Assembly: GCF_027947575.1 (NCBI RefSeq)
Contig: NZ_CP116256.1
Coordinates: 8,060,001-8,124,000, forward strand
From: Streptomyces rubrogriseus
Lineage (GTDB): Bacteria; Actinomycetota; Actinomycetes; Streptomycetales; Streptomycetaceae
Length of the DNA: 64,000 nt
Direction: 5' to 3'
A program made the translations under genes and the position numbers. Shown here piece by piece: positions 19,494 through 29,782 of this stretch; positions within the stretch are counted from its first letter, which is position 1, and each line of letters begins with the position of its first letter. The notes under the pieces are model-generated. The model had not been told where the DNA came from. It made no database searches and saw nothing but the letters and a program-made list of their open reading frames with translations.

Positions 19494-21210
19494 AGCCCAG
19501 GAGGCCGCCCACCAGGCGGCTGCCGGGGTCTCCGGTGGAGGAGGAGCCGCCGCCGTCACCGCTCCCGGTGGAGCCGGTGGAGCCGCCGTTGCCGCCGGTC
19601 GAGGTGCCGCCCGCGGTCGGTCCGGCCGTGGTGCTCGGTGCCTGGCCTGCCGGGGTGGACTGGCGGGGCGGTGCCTGGCCCGTGGTGCCCTGGGTCTGGC
19701 TCGGCGTACCGCCGCCGGTGGCGGTGCCGCTGCTGTCGCGGGTCGCGCCCGGGGTGGTCGCGGAGTCCCCTGAGGGCGTGGACGCCTCGCCGGTGGCGCC
19801 CTGGGTGGGTGAGGCGGAGGCCTCCGGGGAGGAGGGCTTCGGCTCGCGGGTGCCGGGCTCCTGCGGGAGCGGGGAGCCGGGCAGTTCGTTGCGCGGGGAC
19901 TCGCCGGGCCCGGGGACGACCACGCGGTCGGCGTCCCGGACGGCACCGCCGAGGACGGAGCCGACGAGGAGGGTGACACCGGCGACGAGGAAGGTGACGA
20001 GCGCGCCGCGGCGCAGGACGTAGCGGCGCAGGTCCCAGATGTCGGAGCGGGGGCCGAGCCGGCGCCAGGCACTGCCCGCGAGCCTGCCGTCCACGGAGTA
20101 GACGGGCGCCCCGGCGATGATCAGCGGGGACCAGGCGGCGAGGTAGATGATGTCGGGCGCGTCGTAGACCGGGACGCTCTTCCAGCTGACGGTGACCAGG
20201 AGCGCGGCGGACAGGCCGGCGCCGATGACGGCGGCCACCCGCTGCCAGCAGCCGAGCACGGTCAGGACGCCCACCAGCACCTGGAGGAAGGCGATGACCA
20301 GCCCGGCGCCCACCGGGTGGGCGAGGGCGAACTGGCGCAGCGGCTCGGCGACGTCCCAGGGGTGCAGGGTGTTGAGCCACTTGACCATGGAGCCGCGTTC
20401 GCCACCGTCGAAGTAGACGGGGTCGCAGAGCTTGCCCATGCCGGCGTAGATGGAGATGAAGCCGAGGAAGACGCGCAGCGGCAGCAGGACGACGCCGAGG
20501 TTCATGCGGCGGCCGGGGAAGTAGGCGTGCCGCGCCGGGTCGTCGGTGCGGCGCCTGCTGCGGGGCTCGCCCGGGTCCGTGTCCTCGCCGTAGCCGTCGG
20601 AGCCGTAGTCGTCGGAGCCGTAGTCGGTCCCGAACTCCCGCGTGCCGTAGGCGGAGTCGTCGTAGACCGGCTCGTCGTACGCGCTGCCGACGGTGCGCAT
20701 GGCGGGCAGCAGCCGGGTGCCGTCGGGCACGGGGCCGCGCTGGGCGCCGACGAGGGGGGTCTCCAGCGTCTGGGTGGCGGGGCCGTCGTCGTAGTCCAGG
20801 GGGCCGCCGTCGAGGTCGATCCGGGGGATGACCTGCGTCGCTCCGGCGTCGCCCGCGTGGTCGGCGGCCGGGTCCTCGGCGTGCTGACCGGCTCCCGCCC
20901 GCACCGCCTGGAGCAGCCGGTGCGCGCCGGTGTCGTCCGGGTCGGACCGCCCGCTCCACACGACGGCGCGGCGACGGCCCGGGGCGGCGGGCATGCGGGC
21001 GGGGTCCTGGGTGGCGCTCAGGTGCCGCGCGATCCGCGGGGACTGGGTCCGCCGGGCGGAGGCACCGAACTGCACGCGGAAGCTCGCGTGGTTGACGATG
21101 ACCTGGGCCGGATCGCTCGGCACCTTCACCATGCTCAGCGCGGGAGCGTCGTCGTATCCCGACGAGCGGTCCCCCGTGGGTGTGCGGGGTGTTCTGGTGT
21201 CCACACTCAT
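19492..21210 (-). CDS. DoxX-family membrane protein with long disordered ends
   Basis: 572 aa. The first ~230 residues are disordered and acidic, with YGSDDYGSDGYGED repeats. Four membrane helices of the DoxX/MauE type follow (residues ~235-400: VVLLPLRVFLGFISIYAGMG, LVIAFLQVLVGVLTVLG, IGAGLSAALLVTVSW, YLAAWSPLIIAGAP). A fifth helix follows, FLVAGVTLLVGSVLGG, and then a Ser/Thr/Gly/Pro tail of ~130 residues. DoxX proteins are linked to thiol or quinone redox at the membrane; the role here is not known. The final codons GGLLG end in a TAG whose G is the first base of the 175-bp element. Confidence 0.82.
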   Translation of the reverse strand: MSVDTRTPRTPTGDRSSGYDDAPALSMVKVPSDPAQVIVNHASFRVQFGASARRTQSPRIARHLSATQDPARMPAAPGRRRAVVWSGRSDPDDTGAHRLLQAVRAGAGQHAEDPAADHAGDAGATQVIPRIDLDGGPLDYDDGPATQTLETPLVGAQRGPVPDGTRLLPAMRTVGSAYDEPVYDDSAYGTREFGTDYGSDDYGSDGYGEDTDPGEPRSRRRTDDPARHAYFPGRRMNLGVVLLPLRVFLGFISIYAGMGKLCDPVYFDGGERGSMVKWLNTLHPWDVAEPLRQFALAHPVGAGLVIAFLQVLVGVLTVLGCWQRVAAVIGAGLSAALLVTVSWKSVPVYDAPDIIYLAAWSPLIIAGAPVYSVDGRLAGSAWRRLGPRSDIWDLRRYVLRRGALVTFLVAGVTLLVGSVLGGAVRDADRVVVPGPGESPRNELPGSPLPQEPGTREPKPSSPEASASPTQGATGEASTPSGDSATTPGATRDSSGTATGGGTPSQTQGTTGQAPPRQSTPAGQAPSTTAGPTAGGTSTGGNGGSTGSTGSGDGGGSSSTGDPGSRLVGGLLG

Positions 21211-21327
21211 CTAACCGAGTGATGTGTCGTTAGGACACTGCCTTGACCGGCCCGATCTGTCCGGACCGCGTCAAGCATGTCCGGACAGCCTCGAACACCC
21301 CGTCCGGGTCATACGGCGAACGCTTGT

Positions 21328-22272
21328 TCAGGAGCGCCGACGCGCCGCCTCGTACAGCACGATCCCCGCCGCCACACCGGCGTTGAGGGACTCGGCGCCG
21401 CCCGGCATCGGGATCCGCACCCGGAAGTCGCACGTCTCGCCGACGAGCCGCGAAAGCCCCTTGCCCTCGCTGCCGACGACGATGACCACGGGGCCGCCCA
21501 GGGCCTCCAGGTCGCCGAGTTCGGCCTCGCCGTCGGCGGCGAGACCGACGACCGTGATGCCGGCCTTCTGGTACTGCTCCAGCGCCCGGGTGAGGTTGGT
21601 GGCGCGGGCCACCGGCGTACGGGCGGCCGTACCGGCGGACGTCTTCCAGGCGCCCGCCGTCATGCCGGCCGCGCGCCGCTCGGGCACGACCACGCCGTGG
21701 CCGCCGAAGGCGGAGACGGAGCGGACGACGGCGCCCAGGTTGCGCGGGTCGGTCACCCCGTCGAGGGCGACGATCAGCGGGTCGGCGCCCTCGTCGTGGG
21801 CGGCGGCGACCAGGTCCTCGGGGTGCGCGTACTCGTACGGCGGGACCTGGAGGACGAGCCCCTGGTGGTTGAGCCCGTTGGTCATCCGGTCCAGCTCGGG
21901 ACGCGGCGCCTCCATCAGGTTGATGCCACCGCGCTCGGCGGCGAGCTGGAGGGCCTCGCGCACCCGCTCGTCGTTGTCGATGAACTGCTGGACGTAGAGC
22001 GTGGAGGCGGGCACGCCCTCGCGCAGCGCCTCGTAGACCGGGTTGCGGCCGACGACCAGCTCGGACGTCGACCGGCCGCCGCCGCGCCGCTGCTGCGGGC
22101 GGCCGCCGGTGGCGCGGCGCGCCTTGGCGTTGGCGGCGCGCTGCTTGGCGTGCCCCTTGCGCATCTCGGCGGGGGGCGTCGGCCCCTTGCCTTCCAGGCC
22201 CCGGCGTCGCTTGCCGCCGCTGCCGACCTGCGCGCCCTTCTTGCCGGACATGCGGCGGTTGTTCGCGGCCAT
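21328..22272 (-). CDS. rlmB: 23S rRNA (guanosine-2'-O-)-methyltransferase RlmB (SpoU family)
   Basis: 314 aa. A basic, disordered N-terminal extension of ~70 residues ([20 protein letters not shown]) is typical of actinobacterial RlmB. It is followed by the substrate-binding domain ([14 protein letters not shown]) and the SPOUT knot: [34 protein letters not shown] and [19 protein letters not shown]. It 2'-O-methylates a conserved guanosine in 23S rRNA with SAM. It lies 132 bases downstream of cysS on the same strand. Confidence 0.95.
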   Translation of the reverse strand: MAANNRRMSGKKGAQVGSGGKRRRGLEGKGPTPPAEMRKGHAKQRAANAKARRATGGRPQQRRGGGRSTSELVVGRNPVYEALREGVPASTLYVQQFIDNDERVREALQLAAERGGINLMEAPRPELDRMTNGLNHQGLVLQVPPYEYAHPEDLVAAAHDEGADPLIVALDGVTDPRNLGAVVRSVSAFGGHGVVVPERRAAGMTAGAWKTSAGTAARTPVARATNLTRALEQYQKAGITVVGLAADGEAELGDLEALGGPVVIVVGSEGKGLSRLVGETCDFRVRIPMPGGAESLNAGVAAGIVLYEAARRRS

Positions 22273-22404
22273 GAGTACCTGTCTCCGCTTCTCTGCTTCT
22301 GTGCGTCTCTGCGTCTTACGGGGGTGTGCGTCGTACGTGCGTCATGTGCAGTGTGCCGCCCGGAGGGCCGGGCGGCACAATCGATCTACGATCCCGGACT
22401 CGGG

Positions 22405-23805
22405 TCAGCGGGGGCCGAGGCTCCAGCGGGGCCCCTGCGGGCCGTCCTCGATGACCAGTCCGGACTGCCCGAGCCGGTCGCGGATGGCGTCGGCCGTGGC
22501 CCAGTCCTTCCGCGCCCGCGCGCCCTCGCGCTGGTCGAGCACGAGCCGTACGAGGCTGTCGACGACGTGCCGCAGGTCCTCGCCCTGCGCCTGCTCCCCG
22601 GCCCACTGCGCGTCCAGCGGGTCGAGCCCCAGCACGCCGAGCATGGCCCGCACCTCGGCGAGCCGGGCGACGGCGGCGTCCTTGTCGTCGGCGGCCAGCG
22701 CGCTGTTGCCCTGCCGGACGGTGGTGTGCACGATCGCGAGCGCCTGCGGCACGCCCAGGTCGTCGTCCATCGCCTCGGCGAAGGCGGGCGGCACCTCGGC
22801 GGCCGGCTCGACGGCATGACCGGCCAGCTCGGTGACGCGCTGCACGAAGCCCTCGATCCGCGCGTACGCGGACTCGGCCTCGCGCAGGGACTCCTCGCTG
22901 TACTCGATGGTGGAGCGGTAGTGCGGGGTGCCGAGGTAGTACCGCAGCACGACCGGGTTCCACTTCTTCACCATCTCGCTCACGAGCACGCTGTTGCCGA
23001 GCGACTTGGACATCTTCTCGCCGCTCATGGTGACCCAGGCGTTGTGCACCCAGTACCGGGCGAAGGCGTCGCCGAAGCCGCGGGCCTGGGCGATCTCGTT
23101 CTCGTGGTGCGGGAAGATCAGGTCGATCCCGCCGCCGTGGATGTCGAACTCCTCGCCCAGGTACTTGTGCGCCATCGCGGAGCACTCCAGGTGCCAGCCG
23201 GGCCGGCCCCGCCCCCACGGCGTCTCCCAGCTGGGCTCCCCGGGTTTGGCCGCCTTCCACATGGCGAAGTCGCGCGGGTCCCGCTTGCCTGTCTCGCCGT
23301 CCTCGGAGGGCTGGCGCAGGTCGTCGAGGTCCTGGTTGGACAGCGACAGGTAACCCGGCAGGGACCGCACGTCGAAGTAGACGTTGCCGTCGGCCTCGTA
23401 GGCGTGGCCGCGCCCGATGAGACCGCGCATCATCTCGACCATCTCGGTGATGTGCCCGGTCGCGCGCGGCTCGTACGTCGGCGGCAGGCAGCCGAGGGCG
23501 GCGTAGGCGTCGTTGAACGCCCGCTCGTTCTCGTACCCGATGGACCACCAGGGGCGGTTCTGCTCGGCCGCCTTCCTGATGATCTTGTCGTCGATGTCGG
23601 TGACGTTGCGGACGAAGGTGACGTCGTAGCCGCGGTACGCGAACCAGCGGCGCATGATGTCGAAGTTCAGCCCCGACCGGATGTGCCCGATGTGCGGGGC
23701 GGCCTGCACGGTGGCACCGCACAGGTAGATCGAGACGCAGCCCGGCGTGAGGGGGGCGAAGTCACGGATCTGCCGGGCGCTGGTGTCGTACAGGCGAATA
23801 GTCAC
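22405..23805 (-). CDS. cysS: Cysteinyl-tRNA synthetase
   Basis: 466 aa, normal length. Class I motifs are HIGH in [12 protein letters not shown] (about residue 40) and KMSKS in [10 protein letters not shown] (about residue 265); the zinc site includes YLCGATV and WHLECSAMA with [15 protein letters not shown]. It charges tRNA-Cys. The GTG at 23805 is chosen because TACCCT lies 6 bases upstream, a leaderless layout, and the next upstream starts would add an unrelated extension. It lies downstream of ispD-ispF, separated by about 270 bases of hairpins and repeats. Confidence 0.96.
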   Translation of the reverse strand: MTIRLYDTSARQIRDFAPLTPGCVSIYLCGATVQAAPHIGHIRSGLNFDIMRRWFAYRGYDVTFVRNVTDIDDKIIRKAAEQNRPWWSIGYENERAFNDAYAALGCLPPTYEPRATGHITEMVEMMRGLIGRGHAYEADGNVYFDVRSLPGYLSLSNQDLDDLRQPSEDGETGKRDPRDFAMWKAAKPGEPSWETPWGRGRPGWHLECSAMAHKYLGEEFDIHGGGIDLIFPHHENEIAQARGFGDAFARYWVHNAWVTMSGEKMSKSLGNSVLVSEMVKKWNPVVLRYYLGTPHYRSTIEYSEESLREAESAYARIEGFVQRVTELAGHAVEPAAEVPPAFAEAMDDDLGVPQALAIVHTTVRQGNSALAADDKDAAVARLAEVRAMLGVLGLDPLDAQWAGEQAQGEDLRHVVDSLVRLVLDQREGARARKDWATADAIRDRLGQSGLVIEDGPQGPRWSLGPR

Positions 23806-23999
23806 GGGTCCAGGGTAGTAGGCCCCGAGCAGTGCCAGGGGCACACGTGCGCCGTTGTTGCCGGACCGAGCCACACCCCCCGCGAGCCGGCACTTCGAGA
23901 CACGGGGCCCGCTTCTTGTCCCCGCGGGCCGGCACACCAGGGCGTCTGGCCCGCTTCTTCTCCCCGCGAGTCGGGTGGTGGGTGGGCATAGGCCGGGGT

Positions 24000-24043
24000 C
24001 CAGGGGCGGAGCCCCTGGCGGGGTGCGGGGCGGAGCCCCGCAC
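24000..24043. terminator. Tandem hairpins between ispF and cysS
   Basis: Two adjacent perfect hairpins sharing the loop GGA: CCAGGGGC/GCCCCTGG (24000-24018) and GTGCGGGGC/GCCCCGCAC (24023-24043). Just beside them, at about 23905-23932 and 23950-23977, is a direct repeat built on GGCCCGCTTCTT. The hairpins probably terminate the ispDF transcript; GGGGCGGAGCCCC hairpins recur between Streptomyces genes. Confidence 0.65.
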
Positions 24044-24076
24044 GGCAGGGCGACGCGGGGTGCCCACCCCCACGCT

Positions 24077-24589
24077 CTAAGCCACCCGCACGACCAACGC
24101 CGTGGCCACCGCCATCAGCCCCTCCCCCCGCCCGGGGAACCCCAGCCCGTCCGTCGTCGCCCCCGACACGGACACCGGCGCCCCCACCGCCGCCGACAGC
24201 ACCCCCTCCGCCTCGGCCCGCCGCTTGCCGATCTTCGGCCGCGCCCCGACCACCTGAACCGCGACGTTCCCGATCCGGAACCCCCGCGCCCGCACGATCC
24301 GCGCCGCCTCCGTCAGCAGCGTCACCCCGGACGCCCCGGACCACTCCGGCCGCCCGGTGCCGAAGTGCTGGCCCAGGTCCCCGGCCCCCGCCGCGGAGAA
24401 CAGCGCGTTGCACGCCGCGTGCGCGACGACGTCCGCGTCGGAGTGCCCGGCGAGCCCGGTCCCCTCGCCCTCCCACTTCAGCCCGGCGCACCACAGCTCA
24501 CGCCCGTCCTCGAAGGCGTGGATGTCCGTACCGATCCCGACCTGCGGCAGCAGCGGCAGCTCTCCCGTACCGGGACTCTCAGAACCCAT
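24077..24589 (-). CDS. ispF: 2-C-methyl-D-erythritol 2,4-cyclodiphosphate synthase
   Basis: 170 aa, normal length with a ~15-aa N-terminal extension. Metal and substrate motifs are [26 protein letters not shown] and the [17 protein letters not shown] loop that ends the active site. It cyclises CDP-ME-2-phosphate in the MEP isoprenoid pathway. The start overlaps the ispD end by 11 bases, so the two are one operon, in the usual ispD-ispF order. Confidence 0.96.
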   Translation of the reverse strand: MGSESPGTGELPLLPQVGIGTDIHAFEDGRELWCAGLKWEGEGTGLAGHSDADVVAHAACNALFSAAGAGDLGQHFGTGRPEWSGASGVTLLTEAARIVRARGFRIGNVAVQVVGARPKIGKRRAEAEGVLSAAVGAPVSVSGATTDGLGFPGRGEGLMAVATALVVRVA

Positions 24590-25391
24590 CGTTCAGCCTC
24601 CTGCGCGCCAGTACCGCCTCCGCGAGCACCAGGTCCAGCGGACGCGTCACCTTGAACGCCTCCTCGTGCCCCGGCACCACCACCACCGCGAGCCCCAGCT
24701 GCTCGACCATGCTCGCGTCGTCGGTGACGTCGTCGGTCACCGTCCCGTGGGCCCGCACCAGCGTCGCGCGGTCGAAACCCTGCGGGGTCTGCACCGCGCG
24801 CAGCCGCGCCCGCTCGGGAGTGGCCACCACCGGCTCCGGCTCGCCCGGCGCCGCCGCGGGCTCGACCTGCTTGACGGTGTCGGCGAGCGGCACCGCCGGC
24901 ACCACCGCGGGCGCGCCCTCCCGTACGGCGTCGATCACCGCGTCCACCGTGTCCACCGGCACCAGCGGCCGGGCCGCGTCGTGCACGAGGACGATGCCGT
25001 ACTCGGGCGGCAGCGCGTCCAGGCCGAGCCGTACCGACTCCTGCCGGGTCTCGCCGCCGGGCACCACGACGAAGTCCGTCCTCTCGGGCAGCGCGTGCGC
25101 GTCGAGGAGGCTCTTGACCTCGCCCGCGCCGTCGGGCGGGGCGACGACCACGACGAGGGAGACCGCGCGGGAGGCGGCCATCGCCCGGACCGCGTGGATG
25201 AGCATCGGCGTGCCGCCCAGCGCGCGCAGGGCCTTGGGGGCGCCCGGTCCGAGCCGCACCCCCCGGCCCGCTGCCGGAATCACGGCGGCGGTCCTGGCGG
25301 GCGGACGGCCCGCGGCGGACGTCTCCGCGGATGTCTCCGCGAACGTCGTCGCAGGCGTCTCGACGGGTGAGGGACGCGATTCGTCAGACAT
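24579..25391 (-). CDS. ispD: 2-C-methyl-D-erythritol 4-phosphate cytidylyltransferase
   Basis: 270 aa. After a ~30-residue Ala/Thr-rich leader with repeated TSAETS-like text, the catalytic domain has [20 protein letters not shown] (CTP binding), [11 protein letters not shown] and [10 protein letters not shown]. It makes CDP-methylerythritol, step three of the MEP pathway. No strong ribosome site is evident before the ATG. The 312-base stretch upstream (25392-25703) has no gene but holds a 24-bp perfect palindrome. Confidence 0.96.
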   Translation of the reverse strand: MSDESRPSPVETPATTFAETSAETSAAGRPPARTAAVIPAAGRGVRLGPGAPKALRALGGTPMLIHAVRAMAASRAVSLVVVVAPPDGAGEVKSLLDAHALPERTDFVVVPGGETRQESVRLGLDALPPEYGIVLVHDAARPLVPVDTVDAVIDAVREGAPAVVPAVPLADTVKQVEPAAAPGEPEPVVATPERARLRAVQTPQGFDRATLVRAHGTVTDDVTDDASMVEQLGLAVVVVPGHEEAFKVTRPLDLVLAEAVLARRRLNDGF

Positions 25392-25554
25392 CGGTTCCTG
25401 TCAGGTTTGTGTGCTCGACCTAGTTGGGTATGGCCTCACCGTGCCGGGCGCGATGCCTTGACCGGACCCTTCCGTGACCCTGGTCGAGCCAGCAGCCCGG
25501 GCCCGGCACGCCAGGACCCGGGGAAACCTCCCGGGATGAGCGTACGAGGATCAT

Positions 25555-25578
25555 CGGCATCCGGACGTCCGGATGCCG
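25555..25578. repeat. 24-bp perfect palindrome between carD and ispD
   Basis: Arms CGGCATCCGGA and TCCGGATGCCG meet with a central CG and no loop. It lies 126 bases past the carD stop and 164 bases before the ispD start. Either a cruciform terminator for carD or an operator of ispD is possible. Otherwise the 25392-25703 gap appears empty. Confidence 0.5.
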
Positions 25579-25703
25579 GAAACCGTGTCCGGGTACGAAC
25601 ATGCCGCAGCGCCCGGCGACAGCAAGGATGTCATCGGGCACCGCGGCATTTCAGTGCGCTGAACGTGGGTGACGGTCTGCGCCTCGCGCCGGATCCAGTC
25701 GGA

Positions 25704-26186
25704 TCAGGAAGCGAGCACCTCGTCGAGCAGGGCCTCCGCCTTGTCCTCGTTGGTGTTCTCCGCGAGAGCCAGCTCGCTCACCAGGATCTGGCGGGCCTTG
25801 GCGAGCATGCGCTTCTCACCTGCGGAGAGTCCGCGCTCGCGCTCGCGCCGCCACAGGTCGCGCACGACTTCCGCGACCTTGATGACGTCGCCGGAGGCGA
25901 GCTTCTCCAGATTTGCCTTGTAACGACGCGACCAGTTCGTGGGCTCTTCGGCGTACGGCGCGCGCAGCACTTCGAAGACCCGGTCCAGCCCGTCCTGACC
26001 GACCACATCACGCACGCCGACGAACTCCGCATTGTCCGCTGGCACACGTACCGTCAGGTCGCCCTGGGCGACCTTCAGCACCAAGTAGGTCTTGTCCACG
26101 CCTTTGATCTGGCGAGTTTCGATAGCCTCGATCAGCGCGGCCCCGTGATGGGGATAGACCACGGTGTCGCCAACCTTGAACGTCAT
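25704..26186 (-). CDS. carD: CarD-family RNA polymerase-binding regulator
   Basis: 160 aa, full length. The N-terminal RNA-polymerase beta-subunit interaction domain ([20 protein letters not shown], a Tudor-like fold) is followed by a helical DNA-binding domain ([34 protein letters not shown]). CarD stabilises open promoter complexes and in actinobacteria sets rRNA and housekeeping promoter output. ATG at 26186 has a GGTACC-rich leader with AAGGGG upstream. It stands alone on the minus strand. Confidence 0.96.
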   Translation of the reverse strand: MTFKVGDTVVYPHHGAALIEAIETRQIKGVDKTYLVLKVAQGDLTVRVPADNAEFVGVRDVVGQDGLDRVFEVLRAPYAEEPTNWSRRYKANLEKLASGDVIKVAEVVRDLWRRERERGLSAGEKRMLAKARQILVSELALAENTNEDKAEALLDEVLAS

Positions 26187-26886
26187 GTGACAGGTACCCC
26201 TTCCGTGGCTATCCAGGGTAACACGGAAACGGCGTCTTCTGAATGGCGTTTTCGCAGGTCAGGGCATATCTCGGGGCTTGACAACAGCGACAGGAACGTG
26301 CTGCGCCGGGCGAGCGGAAGAAAGTATTCGCAGGTCGGAGCCGCTGTCCAGGCCGGTCGAAACACGCACGTCACACACATCCGGAGCCCTCGCCACCCGC
26401 CCGAAGATCCCGATATGTCCGGTTCCGCGTGTGCGACTTCCGCTACTCCGTTCGGAGGCCGCTGCCGGGTTCCGGACGAATCCGGAATTGATCACGACGC
26501 GCCCCCCGGCCGTCCCCGGTGATCAATTTCCTGGCCGTCCGCGCATTCCTTCACGGAAATTTCGCGCACCGATCCCGACCTGTATGGCGGAGGGCTTCAT
26601 AGCTGAATGTCGGACGAGTACGAGCCGCTAAACGGCCCACCGGAACAACGCGTACCGGCGCCCCGCCCGTGCGGGAACGGCGCCCCCGGTGCACCGGTGC
26701 CGCGCCTCCCCCTCGTCCCGTGCCGCCCCCGGCGCCTACCGCCTGCCGAGCGAAGCCGGATGTCTTCGGGGAGGGTCGGGTGCGGCGGCTCAACAACGGC
26801 TCGGTAGCCTGAGGCCGCTGACAGCCACTTAGGGCGGCTTTATCCGTTGCCGCCACCCCGCTCGAGTCCAAGGAGTTGCCGCCGCC
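26187..26886. other. 700-base intergenic region
   Basis: No supported gene. Short open frames here lack ribosome sites and coding bias. It must contain the divergent promoters of carD and the lipoprotein gene. I see no tRNA, large palindrome or repeat; AT content rises near 26540-26560, and an AAGGAG ribosome site begins at 26870. Confidence 0.6.
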
Positions 26887-27618
26887 GTGAGCAGCAGCCT
26901 TCGACGCGGTGCCCTCGCCGCCGCCGCCATCGCGTTCTCGATCGCCTCGCTCGCCGCGTGCGGCGCCGGTCACAACGCCCAGACGCTGGAGATCAAGCCG
27001 GACAACGCTGCGACGTCCGTGGGCGACATCAAGGTCCAGAACGCGGTCGTCATCACCCAGCCCGACCTGGAGTCGACCGGCCCTGCCGTGGTCTCCGCCA
27101 CCCTGTTCAACAGCGGTGACAAGGACCAGACCCTCGAATCCGTCACCGTGGCCGGAACCGGCAAGTCCGCCGAGCTGAAGCCCGCCAAGGGCGAGAAGGG
27201 CGACCTGACCGTCCCGGCCGGCGGCAGCCTGGTCCTCGGCGGCAAGGACAACGCCGCGGCGGTCCTGCCCAGCAGCCGCGAGGCGGTCCGGGACGGCAAC
27301 GCGCAGAAGATCACCTTCAACTTCAGCAAGACCGGCGCCGTGAGCCTGCGCGCGTTCGTCGTCCCCGCCGAGAGCTTCTTCGCCGAGTGGGGACCGAGCG
27401 AGACCCCGGCGGCCCCGGGCGCCTCCGCGCAGCCCTCCGGGGAGGCCTCCGCGGAGACCTCGGGCGAGCCGGCGGACGGGGAGTCCTCGGGCACCCCTGC
27501 GGACGGCGAGACGGCCCCCGGGACGGACGAGTCCGCCGGTGGCGCCACCGGCGACCCGGACGGGACCGGCACGGGCACCGGCACCGAGACCGGCACGGGC
27601 ACCGAAGCCGGCCACTGA
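26887..27618 (+). CDS. Secreted lipoprotein with beta-sandwich domain, function unknown
   Basis: 243 aa from a GTG 12 bases after AAGGAG. The signal peptide ends in the lipobox LAAC (Cys about residue 23). Residues ~30-165 form a beta-rich domain (DIKVQNAVVITQPD, GPAVVSATLFNSGDKDQTLE, VPAGGSLVLGG) that resembles DUF461/PCu(A)C-type copper-chaperone folds in outline, but the Met/His copper ligands are not evident. The last ~75 residues are a Gly/Thr/Glu/Pro tail ending in GTGTGTETGTGTEAGH. It is followed by a terminator and by convergent phoP. The partner is unknown. Confidence 0.85.
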   Translation: MSSSLRRGALAAAAIAFSIASLAACGAGHNAQTLEIKPDNAATSVGDIKVQNAVVITQPDLESTGPAVVSATLFNSGDKDQTLESVTVAGTGKSAELKPAKGEKGDLTVPAGGSLVLGGKDNAAAVLPSSREAVRDGNAQKITFNFSKTGAVSLRAFVVPAESFFAEWGPSETPAAPGASAQPSGEASAETSGEPADGESSGTPADGETAPGTDESAGGATGDPDGTGTGTGTETGTGTEAGH

Positions 27619-27670
27619 GCACCCTGCGGACGCCCCGTACGGACGCCGTACGGACACAGCGGCGCACGAC

Positions 27671-27707
27671 CGAAGGGCGGGACCTCTCCGTGAGGTCCCG
27701 CCCTTCG
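27671..27707. terminator. Terminator between lipoprotein gene and phoP
   Basis: 16-bp arms CGAAGGGCGGGACCTC and its complement around TCCGT; it serves the convergent transcripts. Confidence 0.82.
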
Positions 27708-27751
27708 CCGTGTCCGGTGGGCCGCCCCGGCCGGGCGGCCGGCGGGCCGGT

Positions 27752-28432
27752 CTACGGCTCGAACTTGTAACCCAGCCCGCGCACCGTCACCAGGTACCGC
27801 GGCGCGCCCGGGTCGGGCTCGATCTTGGCGCGCAGCCGCTTGACGTGGACGTCGAGGGTCTTGGTGTCACCGACGTAGTCGGCGCCCCAGACCCGGTCGA
27901 TCAGCTGCATGCGGGTCAGCACGCGGCCGGCGTTGCGCAGCAGCATCTCCAGCAGGTCGAACTCCTTCAGCGGCAGGTCGACCTTGGTGCCGCCCACGGT
28001 CACCACGTGCCGGTCGACGTCCATCCGGACGGGCCCGGCCTCCAGGGCGGCCGGGGCGACCTCCTCCGGCTCGCCGCGCCGCCGCAGTACGGCTCGGATG
28101 CGGGCGACCAGCTCGCGGGAGGAGAAGGGCTTGGTGACGTAGTCGTCGGCCCCTATCTCCAGCCCGACGACCTTGTCGATCTCGCTGTCCTTGGCGGTCA
28201 CCATGATCACGGGAACGTTCGAGCGGCCGCGCAGCTGGCGGCAGACCTCGGTGCCCGGCAGGCCGGGCAGCATCAGGTCGAGGAGCACGAGGTCGGCGCC
28301 GTTGCGCTCGAACTCGTCGAGTCCGTCGGGGCCGGTGGTCGCGATGGCGACCTCGAAGCCCTCCTTGCGGAGCATGTACGACAGGGCGTCGGAGAAGGAC
28401 TCCTCGTCCTCGACGACGAGCACACGGGTCAC
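27752..28432 (-). CDS. phoP: Phosphate response regulator PhoP
   Basis: 226 aa OmpR-type regulator. Receiver: VEDEES acidic pocket, phospho-acceptor Asp52 in LVLLDLMLPG, VTAKDSE and the conserved Lys in VTKPFSSREL. The winged helix spans ~130-226 (LPLKEFDLLEMLLRNAGRVL, DTKTLDVHVKRLRAKIE, TVRGLGYKFEP). It activates pho genes under phosphate starvation and represses antibiotic production in Streptomyces. The GTG start at 28432 overlaps the phoR stop by four bases (GTGA), so it is translationally coupled to phoR. Confidence 0.97.
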   Translation of the reverse strand: MTRVLVVEDEESFSDALSYMLRKEGFEVAIATTGPDGLDEFERNGADLVLLDLMLPGLPGTEVCRQLRGRSNVPVIMVTAKDSEIDKVVGLEIGADDYVTKPFSSRELVARIRAVLRRRGEPEEVAPAALEAGPVRMDVDRHVVTVGGTKVDLPLKEFDLLEMLLRNAGRVLTRMQLIDRVWGADYVGDTKTLDVHVKRLRAKIEPDPGAPRYLVTVRGLGYKFEP

Positions 28433-29709
28433 GGAAGGACCTCCGGGGCGGGAAACGTTTCGTACGGGGCTGTATGGGGGGAATGCGGGGCTGATGACGA
28501 CCGCTCGGTCTCGGCGCTGAGTCCGGGGCGGTCGGACCGCCGCTGCGCGCGGTCGCGGGCGAGGCCCGCCTCCGGCAGTCGCAGGGTGAAGGTGGAGCCC
28601 TGGCCTTCGGCGCTCCACACCGTGACCTCCCCGCCGTGCGAGGCGACCACGTGCTTGACGATCGCGAGACCCAGACCGGTGCCTCCGGTGGCCCGGGAGC
28701 GGGCCGGGTCGACGCGGTAGAAGCGCTCGAAGACGCGCTCCTTGTCCTTCTCCGAGATGCCGATGCCCTGGTCGGTCACGGCGATCTCGATCAGGTCGCC
28801 GCCGGGGGCGGCGACGCGGCGGGCGGCTATGCCGACGCGGGTGCGGGCCGGCGAGTAGTTGACGGCGTTCTCGACGAGGTTGCCGAGGGCGGCGGCGAGC
28901 TGGCCGCGGTTGCCGCGCACGTGCAGATCCGCCGTGCCTCCGGCGGCCATGGTGATCTGCTTGGTGCCGGCCGCGTGCCGGCAGCGGTCGATGGCCTCGG
29001 CGACCAGCTCGTCCACCCGGACGGGCTCGGCGTCGTCGAGGGGGTCGTCGTTCTGCACCCGGGACAGGTCGATGAGCTCCTGCACCAGGTTCGTCAGCCG
29101 GGTCGCCTCGATCTGCATCCGCCCGGCGAACCGCTCCACGGCCTCCGGGTCGTCCGCCGCGTCCATCACGGCCTCGGACAGCAGCGACAGCGCCCCGACC
29201 GGCGTCTTCAGCTCATGACTCACATTGGCGACGAAGTCGCGCCGTACCGCCTCGATACGGCGGGCCTCGGTGAGGTCCTCGACCAGCAGCAGCACCAGCC
29301 GGGAGCCGAGGGGCGCGACGCGTGCGGAGACGGCGAGGGCCTCCCCCCGCCCGTTCCCGCGCCGCGGCAGGTCCAGCTCGACCTGCCGTATCTCTCCGTC
29401 CCGCCGGGTGTCCCTGGCCATCTGCAACATCGGTTCGACGGCGAGCCTGCCGCCCCGGACCAGGCCGAGGGCGTACGCCGCCGAGCTGGCCTTGACCACC
29501 GCGTCGGCCTCGTCGAGGACGACCGCGGAGGAACGCAGTACGGAGAGGACGGTGTCGACACCGGGCGGCAGCACGGGATCGGTGTGGAGCGAGGTGCGGG
29601 TGGGGCGCTTCTGCTCCCGCTCGCTCCAGCGGAACGCCAGCACGGCGATGACGCCGGTGAGTACTCCGGCGATCGCCGCCACTGCGGCGACCGCCGCGTT
29701 CACGTCCAT
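28429..29709 (-). CDS. phoR: Phosphate sensor histidine kinase PhoR
   Basis: 426 aa. One N-terminal membrane helix (AAVAAVAAIAGVLTGVIAVL), a PAS-like region (residues ~50-150), the phospho-acceptor His in NVSHELKTPVG, and the kinase boxes N (NLVENAVNYSP), G1 (DQGIGISEKDKERVFERFYR) and G2 (GGTGLGLAIVKHV). The C-terminal ~45 residues are a Ser/Pro-rich tail. It phosphorylates PhoP when phosphate is scarce. A phoR-phoP operon with divergent phoU is the standard Streptomyces arrangement. Confidence 0.97.
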   Translation of the reverse strand: MDVNAAVAAVAAIAGVLTGVIAVLAFRWSEREQKRPTRTSLHTDPVLPPGVDTVLSVLRSSAVVLDEADAVVKASSAAYALGLVRGGRLAVEPMLQMARDTRRDGEIRQVELDLPRRGNGRGEALAVSARVAPLGSRLVLLLVEDLTEARRIEAVRRDFVANVSHELKTPVGALSLLSEAVMDAADDPEAVERFAGRMQIEATRLTNLVQELIDLSRVQNDDPLDDAEPVRVDELVAEAIDRCRHAAGTKQITMAAGGTADLHVRGNRGQLAAALGNLVENAVNYSPARTRVGIAARRVAAPGGDLIEIAVTDQGIGISEKDKERVFERFYRVDPARSRATGGTGLGLAIVKHVVASHGGEVTVWSAEGQGSTFTLRLPEAGLARDRAQRRSDRPGLSAETERSSSAPHSPHTAPYETFPAPEVLP

Positions 29710-29782
29710 GTCTCCAGGTTAGGCACGGCGAACCGTCCGGCCCCAGCCATCCGGGTGCGACCTCGAACACTCGTCGCCCAGA

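Noticed and set aside
21277..23991. 904-codon + strand frame opposite rlmB and cysS
   Set aside because: Antisense shadow of two clearly conserved minus-strand genes.
25420..25641. 73-codon minus-strand frame between carD and ispD
   Set aside because: It covers the palindrome and lacks a credible start context.
26278..26631. 117-codon + strand frame in the carD upstream gap
   Set aside because: No ribosome site, no coding bias, nothing recognisable.
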